From the NCBI GenBank assembly GCA_965229305.1, contig CBDDIZ010000029.1, positions 141,783-205,782 on the forward strand: a stretch of 64,000 bases of DNA, read 5' to 3'. The stretch is from JALHNI01 sp965229305. GTDB taxonomy: Bacteria > Acidobacteriota > Terriglobia > Bryobacterales > Bryobacteraceae. How positions within the stretch are numbered: the stretch's first letter is position 1; each line of letters begins with the position of its first letter. Shown here in pieces: positions 1 to 7,975 of the stretch. A program made the translations under genes and the position numbers. The notes beneath the pieces are model-generated. The model did no database searches and was not told the origin of the DNA. It saw only the letters and a list, made by a program, of their open reading frames with translations.

Positions 1-483
1 GATCGCCTCGCCGGCAACACCCGCACGCCTTTTAACCCCGACAAAGAATTTTGGGGCCAGGGTCTGGTTCAGATCATCACGCCCCTCTTGAACGGCTTCC
101 CCTGCACCGGAGCCTTGGCGCGCACCGCCACCAGCATTCGCGCGGGCGCCGTCACCCCGCTCGCCGGCTACTTCAAAGCCATCCTCAAGCTCGGCATGGC
201 CGTCTTCCTCGCCAACTACCTCGAGATGGTGCCGATGGCCTGTATTGGCGGCATCATGCTCTGGGTGGCCAGCAACATGATCAATGTCAAAGAAGTGAAG
301 CACGTCATGGCCGGTAGCCGCTTCCATGCGGCTCTGATGTTCTACACCGCGGCCATGGTGCCGCTCACGGACTTCTTAACCGGCGTCCTGTCGGCCCTCA
401 CCATTTACTTCGTGTCGCGGCCGTTCTTCGAGCCCGTCGCCACGCCCGTGGTCGTCGCCGAAGACTCGCAAATCGCCGCTTAA
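1..483 (+). CDS. SulP-family anion transporter, C-terminal part (5' end outside window)
   Basis: This is the last 160 residues of an inner-membrane SulP (SLC26-type) permease, which moves sulfate, bicarbonate or a related anion. The reading frame is open from base 1, so the start lies upstream. A conserved SulP segment (NGFPCTGALARTATSIRAG) is visible, followed by hydrophobic stretches typical of the last membrane helices. The protein stops about 25 residues after the final helix, so it lacks the cytoplasmic STAS domain that many SulP proteins carry. The next gene starts 20 nt downstream on the same strand behind a strong Shine-Dalgarno, so the two may be co-transcribed. The substrate cannot be read from this fragment. 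Confidence 0.88.
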   Translation, partial: DRLAGNTRTPFNPDKEFWGQGLVQIITPLLNGFPCTGALARTATSIRAGAVTPLAGYFKAILKLGMAVFLANYLEMVPMACIGGIMLWVASNMINVKEVKHVMAGSRFHAALMFYTAAMVPLTDFLTGVLSALTIYFVSRPFFEPVATPVVVAEDSQIAA

Positions 484-503
484 ATCAATCAAGAGGAGGA
501 ACG

Positions 504-755
504 ATGCAACACAGATCAGGACTCGACTCCATTCGCCTGCTTACCGAGGTGACGCTCAGCCCGGTGGAAGCAGCCCACGCCCTCGAGACGCCGCCCGAAG
601 AGATGCGCCGGCATCTCGAGCGCCTGATCGCCCAAAAGCAGCAGGAGATCAAGCAGCTCACCTTCCGTCTTGAGGACCTGAACGAGGAACTCGGCGAGCC
701 GCCCACGTCCTCGCCCACGGGCGGCTGGTTCCGAAATCTTTTGGGTCTTAGCTAA
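504..755 (+). CDS. small hypothetical protein, helical/coiled-coil
   Basis: An 83-aa cytoplasmic protein of no family I recognise. A strong ribosome-binding site (GAGGAGG) lies 7 nt before the ATG. The middle (about residues 30-60) is rich in Glu, Gln, Arg and Leu with heptad-like spacing, so it probably forms a helix or short coiled coil. The C-terminus (WFRNLLGLS) is a short amphipathic tail that could touch the membrane. It sits between a SulP transporter and a receptor kinase, with a 30-nt gap to the kinase. Function unknown. Confidence 0.7.
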   Translation: MQHRSGLDSIRLLTEVTLSPVEAAHALETPPEEMRRHLERLIAQKQQEIKQLTFRLEDLNEELGEPPTSSPTGGWFRNLLGLS

Positions 756-785
756 AGGCCGGCCAAGCTGGCAGAGAATAGGATC

Positions 786-2999
786 GTGACGCGATCCTGC
801 CCCACCTGTTCGAAGCCCTTGGCGGACGAAGCACGTTTCTGTATCGAGTGCGGCGCTGACACCCGCCCACCTGCGGCCTCGTCCGGCTCTCCGGACCCTG
901 CCCAGGCCCTCTTCGAACAGGCCATGGCCGTCGATCCCGCTGAACGCGAGATGTGGCTCTGGCGTGCCTGCAATTACGACGAGCCTCTCTTCCAACAGCT
1001 CCGCGCCCGGATTGATGCCGCCAGCCAGGCTGCGCGGCCCCCGGCGGCTCAATCCGGCACGGGACCTTACATCGGCCCCTACAAACTGATTCGCGAACTC
1101 GGCCGCGGCGGCATGGGGGTGGTCCACCTGGCCGTCCGCGACGACGGCGCCTTCCGCAAAATCGTCGCGCTCAAACTCCTTCAAGGCGACGTCTCCCCGG
1201 ACTTCATCAAGCGCTTCCGCAACGAGCGCCAAGTCCTCGCCCCGTTCGAACACCCCAACATCGCCCGCATCATCGACGGCGGCGACGCTCCCGACGGCAT
1301 GCCCTACTACGTCATGGAGTACGTCGACGGCGAGCCAGTGGACCAGTACTGCGACACGCATCGCCTCTCGCTCACCAACCGCCTCAAGATCTTCCTGCAG
1401 ATCTGCCAAGCCGTGCAGTACCTGCACAAAAACTCCACCCTCCACCGCGACCTCAAACCCGCCAACATCTTCGTCTCGCAGGACGGCACGGTCAAACTCC
1501 TCGACTTCGGCATCGCCAAAGCCACCGACCCTACCGCCTTCAACGCCACCGGCGCCACCGGCGCACAAGGCCCGCTGATGACGCCCGGCTACGCCAGCCC
1601 CGAACAGATGGCCGGCGAAACCCTCGGGCCGCCTTCGGACATCTACGCCCTCGGCACCATCCTCTTCATCCTGCTCACCGGCCGCCAGCCCTTCGAGAGC
1701 TACGCCGAAAAGATCGCCAACATGCAGAATCCGCCGCGCCCCAGCGCCAACATCCGCGCGGACCTGCAAGCCACGGACTCCACCGCTCAACTCCGCCGCT
1801 CCATGCTCGGCGAACTCGACAGCATTGTCTTGAAGTCGCTCCGCGTCAACCCGCGCGATCGCTACGCCTCCGCCGACGACTTGGCCGCCGACCTCCAGCG
1901 CTTCCTCGCCGGCGAGCCCGTCGCCGCCCATCATGAATCGGCCGCCGCGCGCTCGCTGCGCGTCCTCCGCCGCAAATGGACCCTGCTCGCCGGTGCCGCC
2001 GCGCTGCTCGCTCTCAGTGGCGTCGCCGTTTGGCAATGGCAAGCGGCCCGTCGCGGCAGCGCGGAAACCACCGCCCGCGAAGCCGAAGTCAGCGCCCGCG
2101 AAGCCCATCTCCGCGGTGTGCTCGAACAGATGGAGCGCCGCCTCGATTCGGCCGGCACGCAGCCGCCGCAGATTCAGGAACGCATCGCCGACGTCTCCCA
2201 GGTCCGGCAAGCCTTCGCCAAGGACTACCCGGCCATTGCGGCCCGCTCCCGCGGCGCTGACCCGCTCATGCCCCGCGCCATCCGCTACCTCGACCGCGTC
2301 CAGACTGCCGCCCCCGGCGTCGCCCCCCTCGGCGTCGAACTCGCCGATGCCTACCAGGAATTTGGCGTGATGCAGGAGAACGTCGCCCCCACGCCCGAAG
2401 CCCGCAACGCGGCTCTAGTCACGTATCAGCGAGCCGCGGCCACTCTGGCCGTCTGCCCCGCTGAACCCGCCGTGGTCGAACGCCTCGCCATGGTCAAGGA
2501 GCGTGTCGAAAAGCTCGGTGGCCACGTGGAAGAGGCGGCCGCGCCTCCGGTGGCCGAGCCGGCTCCGGTCGACACCAAGCCGGCCCCGCCGCCAGTCGCG
2601 GAGAAGAAGACCACGCCCCGCCCCGCGGACCCGGTCACCAAACCCAACACGGCGCCGCCGCCGGTCGCCAACACCCCGAAACCGACCCCGGTTCCGGTTG
2701 CCGAAACGCCCAAGCAGACTCCCCCGCCCTCCGGCATTCCCGCCGACCTGATGGACGACCTCAACCGTGCCGAAGCCCGCATCCAGCTCGCCGAAAGCAC
2801 CATCGCCCCCATCGCCGCCAATCTCGAGCGCCAGGGCATGACCCTCAACGCCGATACCCAGGCCACCATCGGCCGTATGAAAGCCATGCTCGAAAAAGGC
2901 CGTCAGGAAATGCTGGCCGGCAAAGCGGCCGCCGCCAAAGAGAGCTTCAACATTGCCCGCGTGCTCGCGGACCGCGTCCTGAAGTCGGTCGGGCGTTAG
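786..2999 (+). CDS. zinc-ribbon serine/threonine protein kinase, membrane anchored
   Basis: A 737-aa Hanks-type kinase. The GTG start is chosen because it includes an N-terminal zinc ribbon (Cys5, Cys8, Cys19, Cys22), and the next in-frame ATG would remove it. The kinase domain runs from about residue 99 to 375: glycine loop GRGGMGVV, catalytic HRDLKPAN near residue 220, DFG near 240. One transmembrane helix follows (about 399-419). The exported or periplasmic part has a helical segment, a Pro/Ala-rich linker (about 580-655) and a final helical region. This is the usual layout of acidobacterial and planctomycete receptor kinases; the ligand and substrates are unknown. It is convergent with the phospholipase-like gene, only 4 nt away. 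Confidence 0.92.
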   Translation: MTRSCPTCSKPLADEARFCIECGADTRPPAASSGSPDPAQALFEQAMAVDPAEREMWLWRACNYDEPLFQQLRARIDAASQAARPPAAQSGTGPYIGPYKLIRELGRGGMGVVHLAVRDDGAFRKIVALKLLQGDVSPDFIKRFRNERQVLAPFEHPNIARIIDGGDAPDGMPYYVMEYVDGEPVDQYCDTHRLSLTNRLKIFLQICQAVQYLHKNSTLHRDLKPANIFVSQDGTVKLLDFGIAKATDPTAFNATGATGAQGPLMTPGYASPEQMAGETLGPPSDIYALGTILFILLTGRQPFESYAEKIANMQNPPRPSANIRADLQATDSTAQLRRSMLGELDSIVLKSLRVNPRDRYASADDLAADLQRFLAGEPVAAHHESAAARSLRVLRRKWTLLAGAAALLALSGVAVWQWQAARRGSAETTAREAEVSAREAHLRGVLEQMERRLDSAGTQPPQIQERIADVSQVRQAFAKDYPAIAARSRGADPLMPRAIRYLDRVQTAAPGVAPLGVELADAYQEFGVMQENVAPTPEARNAALVTYQRAAATLAVCPAEPAVVERLAMVKERVEKLGGHVEEAAAPPVAEPAPVDTKPAPPPVAEKKTTPRPADPVTKPNTAPPPVANTPKPTPVPVAETPKQTPPPSGIPADLMDDLNRAEARIQLAESTIAPIAANLERQGMTLNADTQATIGRMKAMLEKGRQEMLAGKAAAAKESFNIARVLADRVLKSVGR

Positions 3000-3003
3000 C
3001 GGC

Positions 3004-4221
3004 CTACTGCGCCCCCGCCTCGGACTTCAACCCCGCCAGTTCGCTCGCCACCTCCGCCGGCAAGGCCCGTGCACCGGCCGCAAACTCGATCAGTTCGCCC
3101 CGCAGTGCCGCATCCACGCCCGCGAACTTGCGCTCCGCCAGTTGGTGCACCAGCTTCTCGAAAGTCCGGTCTGCCAACTGATACTTACCCCAATGCATTG
3201 CCTCACCCGTATCGAAATTCTCGTTCGGAATCCCGGTCGGCTGCCCCGCGCGCACCCGCGCCAGCACCTGCTGATAACGAGCGAGCGTTTGCCGCAGGCT
3301 CTCCGTGAACAGCTTCTCCGTCTCCGGCGTCGGCAGTTCGAAGGCAAAAGCCTTCAACGGTCCCACCTTCGGCATCAGGTTGAACAGAAACGCGATGAAG
3401 CGCGCCAATTTCCCGGGGCGTTCGTACAACGTGCCCCACTCCTTCTCGTAGTTCCGTCGCGTCAGACGGTAGATGAACTGCTTGCGCGTCGTCCCCGGAA
3501 ACTGCGCCGAAATCTGCTTCTCGCGCGCCGCCCAGGCCGCCTTGGTCACCTTGGGCATCACCGTCGACACCGAGTAGCGAAACGTCCCCAGCGACAAGTC
3601 CACGCTCGGGAACGCGTCCGACAGTTTGAGCGCGTAAGTCCGTTCGAACGCCCGCTCCAACACTTCCTTCGCCACGCTGAACCCGATGAAGTCGTGATAG
3701 GACTCCGGTGCGTAATGCCCCTGCGCCACCTGCACCACGTCAAACCCGAACTCCACCTTCAGATGCGCCGCCGGCGCCTGCTCGTAGGTCACCCGGTCGC
3801 CGAACTTCCGCCGCAGCTTCGGATACAGCAGCGCCACGCTCCGGTTCACCGCCACCGTATGCACCGTATGGTCGCCCGCATAATGCGCAATCGACCCCAG
3901 CGCAAACGCCAGCTCATTCAGGTCCTTCGCCTCACGCACCAGATTCTCGATGAAGTCGCCGCTGCGCAGATAGTGCGTCAGGTCACTGAAGTAGTGCTTG
4001 CCCAGCGGATAGTAGCCCATATCGTGCACGATGGCGCCGCCGTATGCGTACGCCCGTGCCTGCTTCAATTCCTCGGGGCTTGCGCCCGGGAACCGTTGAT
4101 GCAAAATGGGGACGATGGCATTGTCCCACGCCAGGTCGATCACCGCTTCATGGCTCAGCACGGAACTCCCCCAAGCGAATCCGCCCGTGAAGCAGCACAG
4201 GGCAAGAAGGCGGAGGAGCAT
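3004..4221 (-). CDS. exported zinc-dependent phospholipase C-like protein
   Basis: A 405-aa protein resembling the zinc-dependent phospholipase C (S1/P1 nuclease-like) fold: helical, with scattered His and Asp residues that suit a metal cluster (SHEAVIDLAWD near the mature N-terminus, HDMGYYPLGKHY, IAHYAGDHTVHT). The start at 4221 is preferred over the ATG at 4263 because it begins directly with a signal peptide (MLLRLLALCCFTGGFAWGS); the longer version would bury that signal behind 14 unrelated residues. The product is probably periplasmic or outer-membrane associated. Hydrolase activity is inferred from the family; the substrate is not known. It is divergent from the ilv leader region. Confidence 0.75.
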   Translation of the reverse strand: MLLRLLALCCFTGGFAWGSSVLSHEAVIDLAWDNAIVPILHQRFPGASPEELKQARAYAYGGAIVHDMGYYPLGKHYFSDLTHYLRSGDFIENLVREAKDLNELAFALGSIAHYAGDHTVHTVAVNRSVALLYPKLRRKFGDRVTYEQAPAAHLKVEFGFDVVQVAQGHYAPESYHDFIGFSVAKEVLERAFERTYALKLSDAFPSVDLSLGTFRYSVSTVMPKVTKAAWAAREKQISAQFPGTTRKQFIYRLTRRNYEKEWGTLYERPGKLARFIAFLFNLMPKVGPLKAFAFELPTPETEKLFTESLRQTLARYQQVLARVRAGQPTGIPNENFDTGEAMHWGKYQLADRTFEKLVHQLAERKFAGVDAALRGELIEFAAGARALPAEVASELAGLKSEAGAQ

Positions 4222-4288
4222 CGCTTCATAGTTTAGAACTGATGTGCCACCCAATGCCCACATAATTACTATTTATGAATTTTGCGTC

Positions 4289-4317
4289 TTGCATTTGGGA
4301 AAATTGTGGGCTAATCT
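4289..4317 (+). promoter_or_regulatory. predicted promoter of the ilv leader/operon
   Basis: TTGCAT (4289-4294), a 17-nt spacer and TAATCT (4312-4317). Each hexamer matches the sigma-70 consensus at three positions, with ideal spacing. The -10 hexamer ends 6 nt before the leader-peptide ATG, so transcription would start at or next to the A of the ATG and the leader mRNA would be leaderless. No Shine-Dalgarno is visible before that ATG, which agrees. Confidence 0.55.
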
Positions 4318-4323
4318 TACTGC

Positions 4324-4446
4324 ATGGATACGTTCCTCCGCAGTGGCCGCAACCTACGGCCTGTGGTGTGTGTCCCGCAGAGGGCTGTTGTCATTCTTCG
4401 AATTACGGTAGTAGGGGTAGTACCTTGCCCCCACCGCACGGCCTGA
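4324..4446 (+). CDS. ilv operon leader peptide (branched-chain amino acid attenuator)
   Basis: A 40-residue ORF, ATG 4324 to TGA 4444-4446. Residues 14-33 contain 12 branched-chain residues out of 20 (nine Val, two Ile, one Leu), including the runs AVVIL and TVVGVV. It lies just upstream of an intrinsic terminator and of ilvBNC-cimA, exactly where ribosome-mediated attenuation needs it. By analogy with known ilv leaders, a ribosome stalled on Val/Ile codons would favour an antiterminator, while a ribosome that reaches the stop codon would cover 4428-4446 and let the terminator form. A competing 60-codon ORF in another frame (4275-4457) has no such composition. The peptide itself probably has no function after translation. 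Confidence 0.8.
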   Translation: MDTFLRSGRNLRPVVCVPQRAVVILRITVVGVVPCPHRTA

Positions 4447-4465
4447 CGCAATCGTAAAAGTTCAG

Positions 4466-4505
4466 AAGGCCACCGGTGGGAAACCAACTCCCCGGTGGCC
4501 TTTTT
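4466..4505 (+). terminator. intrinsic terminator/attenuator upstream of ilvB
   Basis: A perfect 11-bp stem (AAGGCCACCGG at 4466-4476 with its complement at 4492-4502), a 15-nt loop, and TTTTT at 4501-4505. It ends 41 nt before ilvB. A leader segment, CCCACCG at 4430-4436, is complementary to CGGTGGG at 4474-4480, and GGCCT at 4440-4444 to AGGCC at 4467-4471. These pairings would break the terminator, giving a plausible antiterminator. The alternative pairing is inferred by eye and was not folded. Confidence 0.85.
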
Positions 4506-4546
4506 CATTGCCCGTTTGTTTGTATTGATTTGAGAGGAAAACAGTT

Positions 4547-6295
4547 ATGTCGACCGCCACAGCCAATCAACTGATGTCCGGTTCCCAAGTGCTGCTCGAG
4601 TGCCTGGTGCAAGAGGGTGTCGAAGTCATTTTCGGCTATCCGGGCGGCGTCACGCTGCCTTTCTACGATGCTCTGTACGAGCATCCGATCCGGCACATCC
4701 TGGTGCGCCATGAGGCCAATGCCGCGTTCGCCGCTCAGGGCTACGCGCGCTCCAGCGGCAAGGTGGGCGTTTGCTGCGCCACTTCCGGCCCCGGAGCCAC
4801 CAACCTGGTCACCGGCCTGGTGGACGCCATGATGGACTCCATCCCCATGGTCGCCCTCACCGGTCAGGTCACCAGCAAGTTGATCGGCACCGACGCCTTC
4901 CAGGAAGCCGACACCTTCGGCATCACGCGCTCGGCCACTAAGCACAACTTCCTCGTCAAAAAGCTGGAAGACCTGCCGCAGATCCTGCACGAGGCGTTCT
5001 ACATCGCCAAGAGCGGCCGCCCCGGCCCCGTGCTCGTCGACATCCCGAAGGACGTCTTCCAGGGCCAGGGCCACTACGTGCCCGTCAACAGCATTCATCT
5101 CCCCGGCTATAAGGTCGTCGTCGACGGCCACAACGGCCAGATCCGCCGCGCCGCCCAGATGATCTGGGAAGCCGAACGCCCCTACGTGTACGCCGGCGGC
5201 GGCATCCTCCACGGTGACGCCTCTCAGGAACTGGTCGAGATGATCGACATCGTCGATTGTCCCGCCGTCACCACGCTGATGGGCCTGGGCGCGGTGCCCG
5301 CCAATCATCCCCGCTTCATTTCCATGCCCGGCATGCACGGCAGCTACGCCGCCAACATGGGCATGTACAACGCCGACCTGCTCATCGCCCTCGGCACTCG
5401 CTTCGATGACCGCGTCACCGGCCGCCTGGGTTCCTTCGCCCCCTTCGCCAAGGTGATCCACGTCGACATCGACCCCAGCGAAGTCTCCAAGATCCGCCAC
5501 GCCGACCTGCCCATCGTGGGCGACGTGAAGCGCGTCCTCAAGCGCCTCAACGTCTACCTCCGCGAAACCAAGGCCGAAATGGCGCCCAAGACCGAAAGCG
5601 GCCGCGCCGCCTGGCGTCATCAGATCAAGGAATGGATGGACGAGCATCCGTTCGACCGTCCCGTCTCCGTCGACGAAATCAAGCCGCAGCACCTGATGGC
5701 CGAAATCGACCGCATCTCCGGCGGCAACGCCATCGTCTGCACCGACGTGGGCCAGCACCAGATGTGGGCCGCGCAGTTGATCCGCTTCAACAAGCCGCGC
5801 CTTTGGGTGAACTCCGGCGGCCTCGGCTCGATGGGCTTCGGCATGCCGTCCGCCATGGGCGCTCAGGTCGCCAACCCCAGCCAACTCGTCTTCTCGATCT
5901 CCGGCGACGGCGGCTTCCAGATGTCGCTCCCCGAACTCGCCACCATCGTCTCCAATGGCCTGCCTGTCAAGATCATCGTCATGAACAACGGCTACCTGGG
6001 CATGGTGCGTCAGTGGCAGGAGCTCTTCTACAACAACCGTCTCTCCCAGGTCACCCTCGACACGTTCCCCAAAGCCGACCTGCTCGCGGCGGCCTACGGC
6101 TTCAAGGGCCGCACCGTGGAACATCCGCGCGACCTCCGCGCCGCTCTCGAAGAGGCCGTGGCTGAACCCGGCCCGTTCCTGCTCGACGTGCGCGTCACGC
6201 CGTTTGAAAACGTCTACCCCATGGTTCCCGCTGGTGGCGCCATCAACGAAATGGTGCTGGGCCAGCCCTCGCCCGCGCCGGCTGGTGTGAAGTAA
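4547..6295 (+). CDS. ilvB: acetolactate synthase large subunit
   Basis: The 582-aa catalytic subunit of acetohydroxyacid synthase. It condenses pyruvate with pyruvate or 2-oxobutyrate, the first common step to valine, leucine and isoleucine, in the cytoplasm, using thiamine diphosphate, FAD and Mg. Visible features are the N-terminal ThDP-binding part with the catalytic Glu (RHEANAAFAAQGYAR), a central FAD-binding domain, and the C-terminal ThDP motif opening with GDGGFQMS and closing at MNN. Length is normal for the family. The RBS is AGAGGA, 9 nt before ATG. ilvN follows after 10 nt. Expression is probably controlled by the leader-peptide attenuator just upstream. Confidence 0.97.
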   Translation: MSTATANQLMSGSQVLLECLVQEGVEVIFGYPGGVTLPFYDALYEHPIRHILVRHEANAAFAAQGYARSSGKVGVCCATSGPGATNLVTGLVDAMMDSIPMVALTGQVTSKLIGTDAFQEADTFGITRSATKHNFLVKKLEDLPQILHEAFYIAKSGRPGPVLVDIPKDVFQGQGHYVPVNSIHLPGYKVVVDGHNGQIRRAAQMIWEAERPYVYAGGGILHGDASQELVEMIDIVDCPAVTTLMGLGAVPANHPRFISMPGMHGSYAANMGMYNADLLIALGTRFDDRVTGRLGSFAPFAKVIHVDIDPSEVSKIRHADLPIVGDVKRVLKRLNVYLRETKAEMAPKTESGRAAWRHQIKEWMDEHPFDRPVSVDEIKPQHLMAEIDRISGGNAIVCTDVGQHQMWAAQLIRFNKPRLWVNSGGLGSMGFGMPSAMGAQVANPSQLVFSISGDGGFQMSLPELATIVSNGLPVKIIVMNNGYLGMVRQWQELFYNNRLSQVTLDTFPKADLLAAAYGFKGRTVEHPRDLRAALEEAVAEPGPFLLDVRVTPFENVYPMVPAGGAINEMVLGQPSPAPAGVK

Positions 6296-6305
6296 GGAAA
6301 CGAAC

Positions 6306-6878
6306 ATGGCTGAAATTATTTCCCTCCTGGTGGAAAACAAGCCCGGTGCGCTGATGCGCGTCACCGGTGTGCTGGTGGCGCGCGGCTACAACATCGAGTC
6401 GCTCACCGTCGCCCGGACGCTCGACCCGACCTTGTCCCGCATGACGATCGTCGTCGACGTCGAAGACCGCCTGCGACCGCAGGTGATCAAGCAAATGAAC
6501 AAGCTCATCAACGTGCTGCAGGCGCAGGATCATACCGACTCCCCCGCCGTCTCGCGCGAACTGTTGCTGCTCCGCGTCCGTGCTACCGCCGGCGAAGGTC
6601 AGAACAAGGATGCCCGCACCGCGATTTTGAAAGAAGCGGAAATTTTCGGCGCCCGCGTCGTCGCCTCCAATGTCGAAGGCTTCGTCCTCGAAGTCACCGG
6701 CGATTCGGAGAAGCTCGACGAGTTCATCGACGTCATGCGCAGCTATGGCGAAATCGAAGTCACTCGTAGCGGCATGGTGAGCGTGTCGCTCGAATCGAAA
6801 AAACTCAAGCTGGCCCCGCCCATTGCGCGCGGCGCCACCCAATCGGAAGAAGAGGAGAACGGAGTCTTAAATGGCTAA
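6306..6878 (+). CDS. ilvN: acetolactate synthase small (regulatory) subunit
   Basis: A 190-aa regulatory subunit of acetohydroxyacid synthase. The N-terminal ACT domain (about residues 3-78; IISLLVENKPGALMRVTGV) normally binds valine for feedback inhibition, and the C-terminal domain helps activate the large subunit. The gene sits 10 nt after ilvB behind a GGAAA-type RBS and overlaps the start of ilvC by 8 nt, so the three are translationally linked. The last 20 or so residues (ARGATQSEEEENG) form an acidic extension. The name ilvH would be equally valid for this family. Confidence 0.95.
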   Translation: MAEIISLLVENKPGALMRVTGVLVARGYNIESLTVARTLDPTLSRMTIVVDVEDRLRPQVIKQMNKLINVLQAQDHTDSPAVSRELLLLRVRATAGEGQNKDARTAILKEAEIFGARVVASNVEGFVLEVTGDSEKLDEFIDVMRSYGEIEVTRSGMVSVSLESKKLKLAPPIARGATQSEEEENGVLNG

Positions 6879-7890
6879 GCGTTATTACGAGAAGGACGCC
6901 GACCATCGGCGTCTGATGGATAAGACGATCGCGATCATCGGCTATGGCTCGCAGGGCCACGCCCACGCGCTCAATCTGCGCGACTCGGGCTTGAATGTCA
7001 TCGTCGCGCTCTACCCCGGTTCCAAGAACTGGACCAAGGCCGAAACCGCCGGCCTGAAAGTCATGTCGACCGCCGACGCCGCCAAGGCCGCCGACATCAT
7101 GATGATCCTCGTCCCGGACCACATCCAGGCCGACCTCTATGCCCAGGAGATTGCTCCGCATCTCACCCCCGGCAAGACCATCATGTTCGCGCATGGCTTC
7201 TCGATCCACTTCGGCTTCATCAAGGTGCCGGACTTCGTCGACGTCTCCATGATCGCCCCCAAGGCTCCCGGCCATCGCGTCCGTGAACTGTACACCGAAG
7301 GCGTCGGCGTCCCCGGCTTGATCGCCGTGGCCCAGAACGCTTCGGGCCAGGCCACCGAAAACGCCCTCGCTTACGCGTTGGGCCTCGGCTGCTTGAAGGC
7401 CGGTGTCATCGAAACCACCTTCAAGGAAGAAGCCGAAAGCGACCTCTTCGGCGAGCAGGCCGTGCTTTGCGGCGGCGTCAGCGAACTGATCCGCGCGGGC
7501 TTCGAAACGCTCACCGAAGCCGGCTACGCTCCGGAAATCGCTTACTTCGAGTGCTTGCACGAACTCAAGCTCATCGTCGACCTCATCTACGAGGGCGGCC
7601 TCGGCTACATGCGCTTCTCCGTCTCCGACACCGCCGAGTACGGCGACTACACGCGCGGCCCGCGGGTCGTCACCGCCGAAACGCGCAAAGAGATGAAGAA
7701 GATCCTCGCGGAAATCCAGAGCGGCGAATTCGCTCGCAACTGGATGGCCGAGAACAAGAATGGCCGCGGCGGCTTCCTCAAGATGCGCGAAGACAACGCC
7801 AAGCAGCCGCTCGAGACCATTGGTGCCGAACTGCGCGAAATGATGACCTTCCTCAAGAAGAAGAAGGAAGCCGGCATTCCGCAGGCATAA
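6871..7890 (+). CDS. ilvC: ketol-acid reductoisomerase (class I)
   Basis: 339 aa, the normal size for the short class I enzyme. It isomerises and reduces acetolactate or acetohydroxybutyrate with NAD(P)H and Mg, the second common step of Val/Ile synthesis. The Rossmann motif GYGSQGHAHALNLRDSG is near residue 25. The C-terminal knotted domain carries the metal ligands (ESDLFGEQ near residue 190, and the FECLHELKLIVDL segment). The start overlaps ilvN by 8 nt, with the RBS (GAGGAG) inside ilvN. A GC-rich hairpin follows the gene (7917-7940). Confidence 0.97.
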   Translation: MAKRYYEKDADHRRLMDKTIAIIGYGSQGHAHALNLRDSGLNVIVALYPGSKNWTKAETAGLKVMSTADAAKAADIMMILVPDHIQADLYAQEIAPHLTPGKTIMFAHGFSIHFGFIKVPDFVDVSMIAPKAPGHRVRELYTEGVGVPGLIAVAQNASGQATENALAYALGLGCLKAGVIETTFKEEAESDLFGEQAVLCGGVSELIRAGFETLTEAGYAPEIAYFECLHELKLIVDLIYEGGLGYMRFSVSDTAEYGDYTRGPRVVTAETRKEMKKILAEIQSGEFARNWMAENKNGRGGFLKMREDNAKQPLETIGAELREMMTFLKKKKEAGIPQA

Positions 7891-7916
7891 AGCGGCCCCC
7901 ACCTCGTAACCAACCT

Positions 7917-7940
7917 GAGGCGGGCCGCCAGGCCCGCCTC
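7917..7940 (+). terminator. GC-rich hairpin between ilvC and cimA
   Basis: A perfect 10-bp inverted repeat (GAGGCGGGCC and its complement) with a 4-nt GCCA loop. The run of T (TTTT) comes only 6 nt after the stem, so it is a weak intrinsic terminator at best. It may instead be an mRNA-stabilising hairpin that lowers cimA expression relative to ilvBNC. Confidence 0.5.
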
Positions 7941-7975
7941 GTCCTGTTTTATACCTAACTTCAAAGAGAGCTTTT

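Noticed and set aside
516..2210. Minus-strand open frame of 564 codons across the kinase gene
   Set aside because: Antisense shadow of a strong kinase gene; composition is Gly/Ala/Val/Arg without any motif.
4275..4457. 60-codon plus-strand ORF upstream of ilvB
   Set aside because: Overlaps the Val/Ile-rich leader in another frame, shows no branched-chain codons, and begins inside the predicted promoter.
4505..6364. Minus-strand open frame of 619 codons across ilvB
   Set aside because: Antisense of ilvB in high-GC DNA; no RBS, no recognisable domain.
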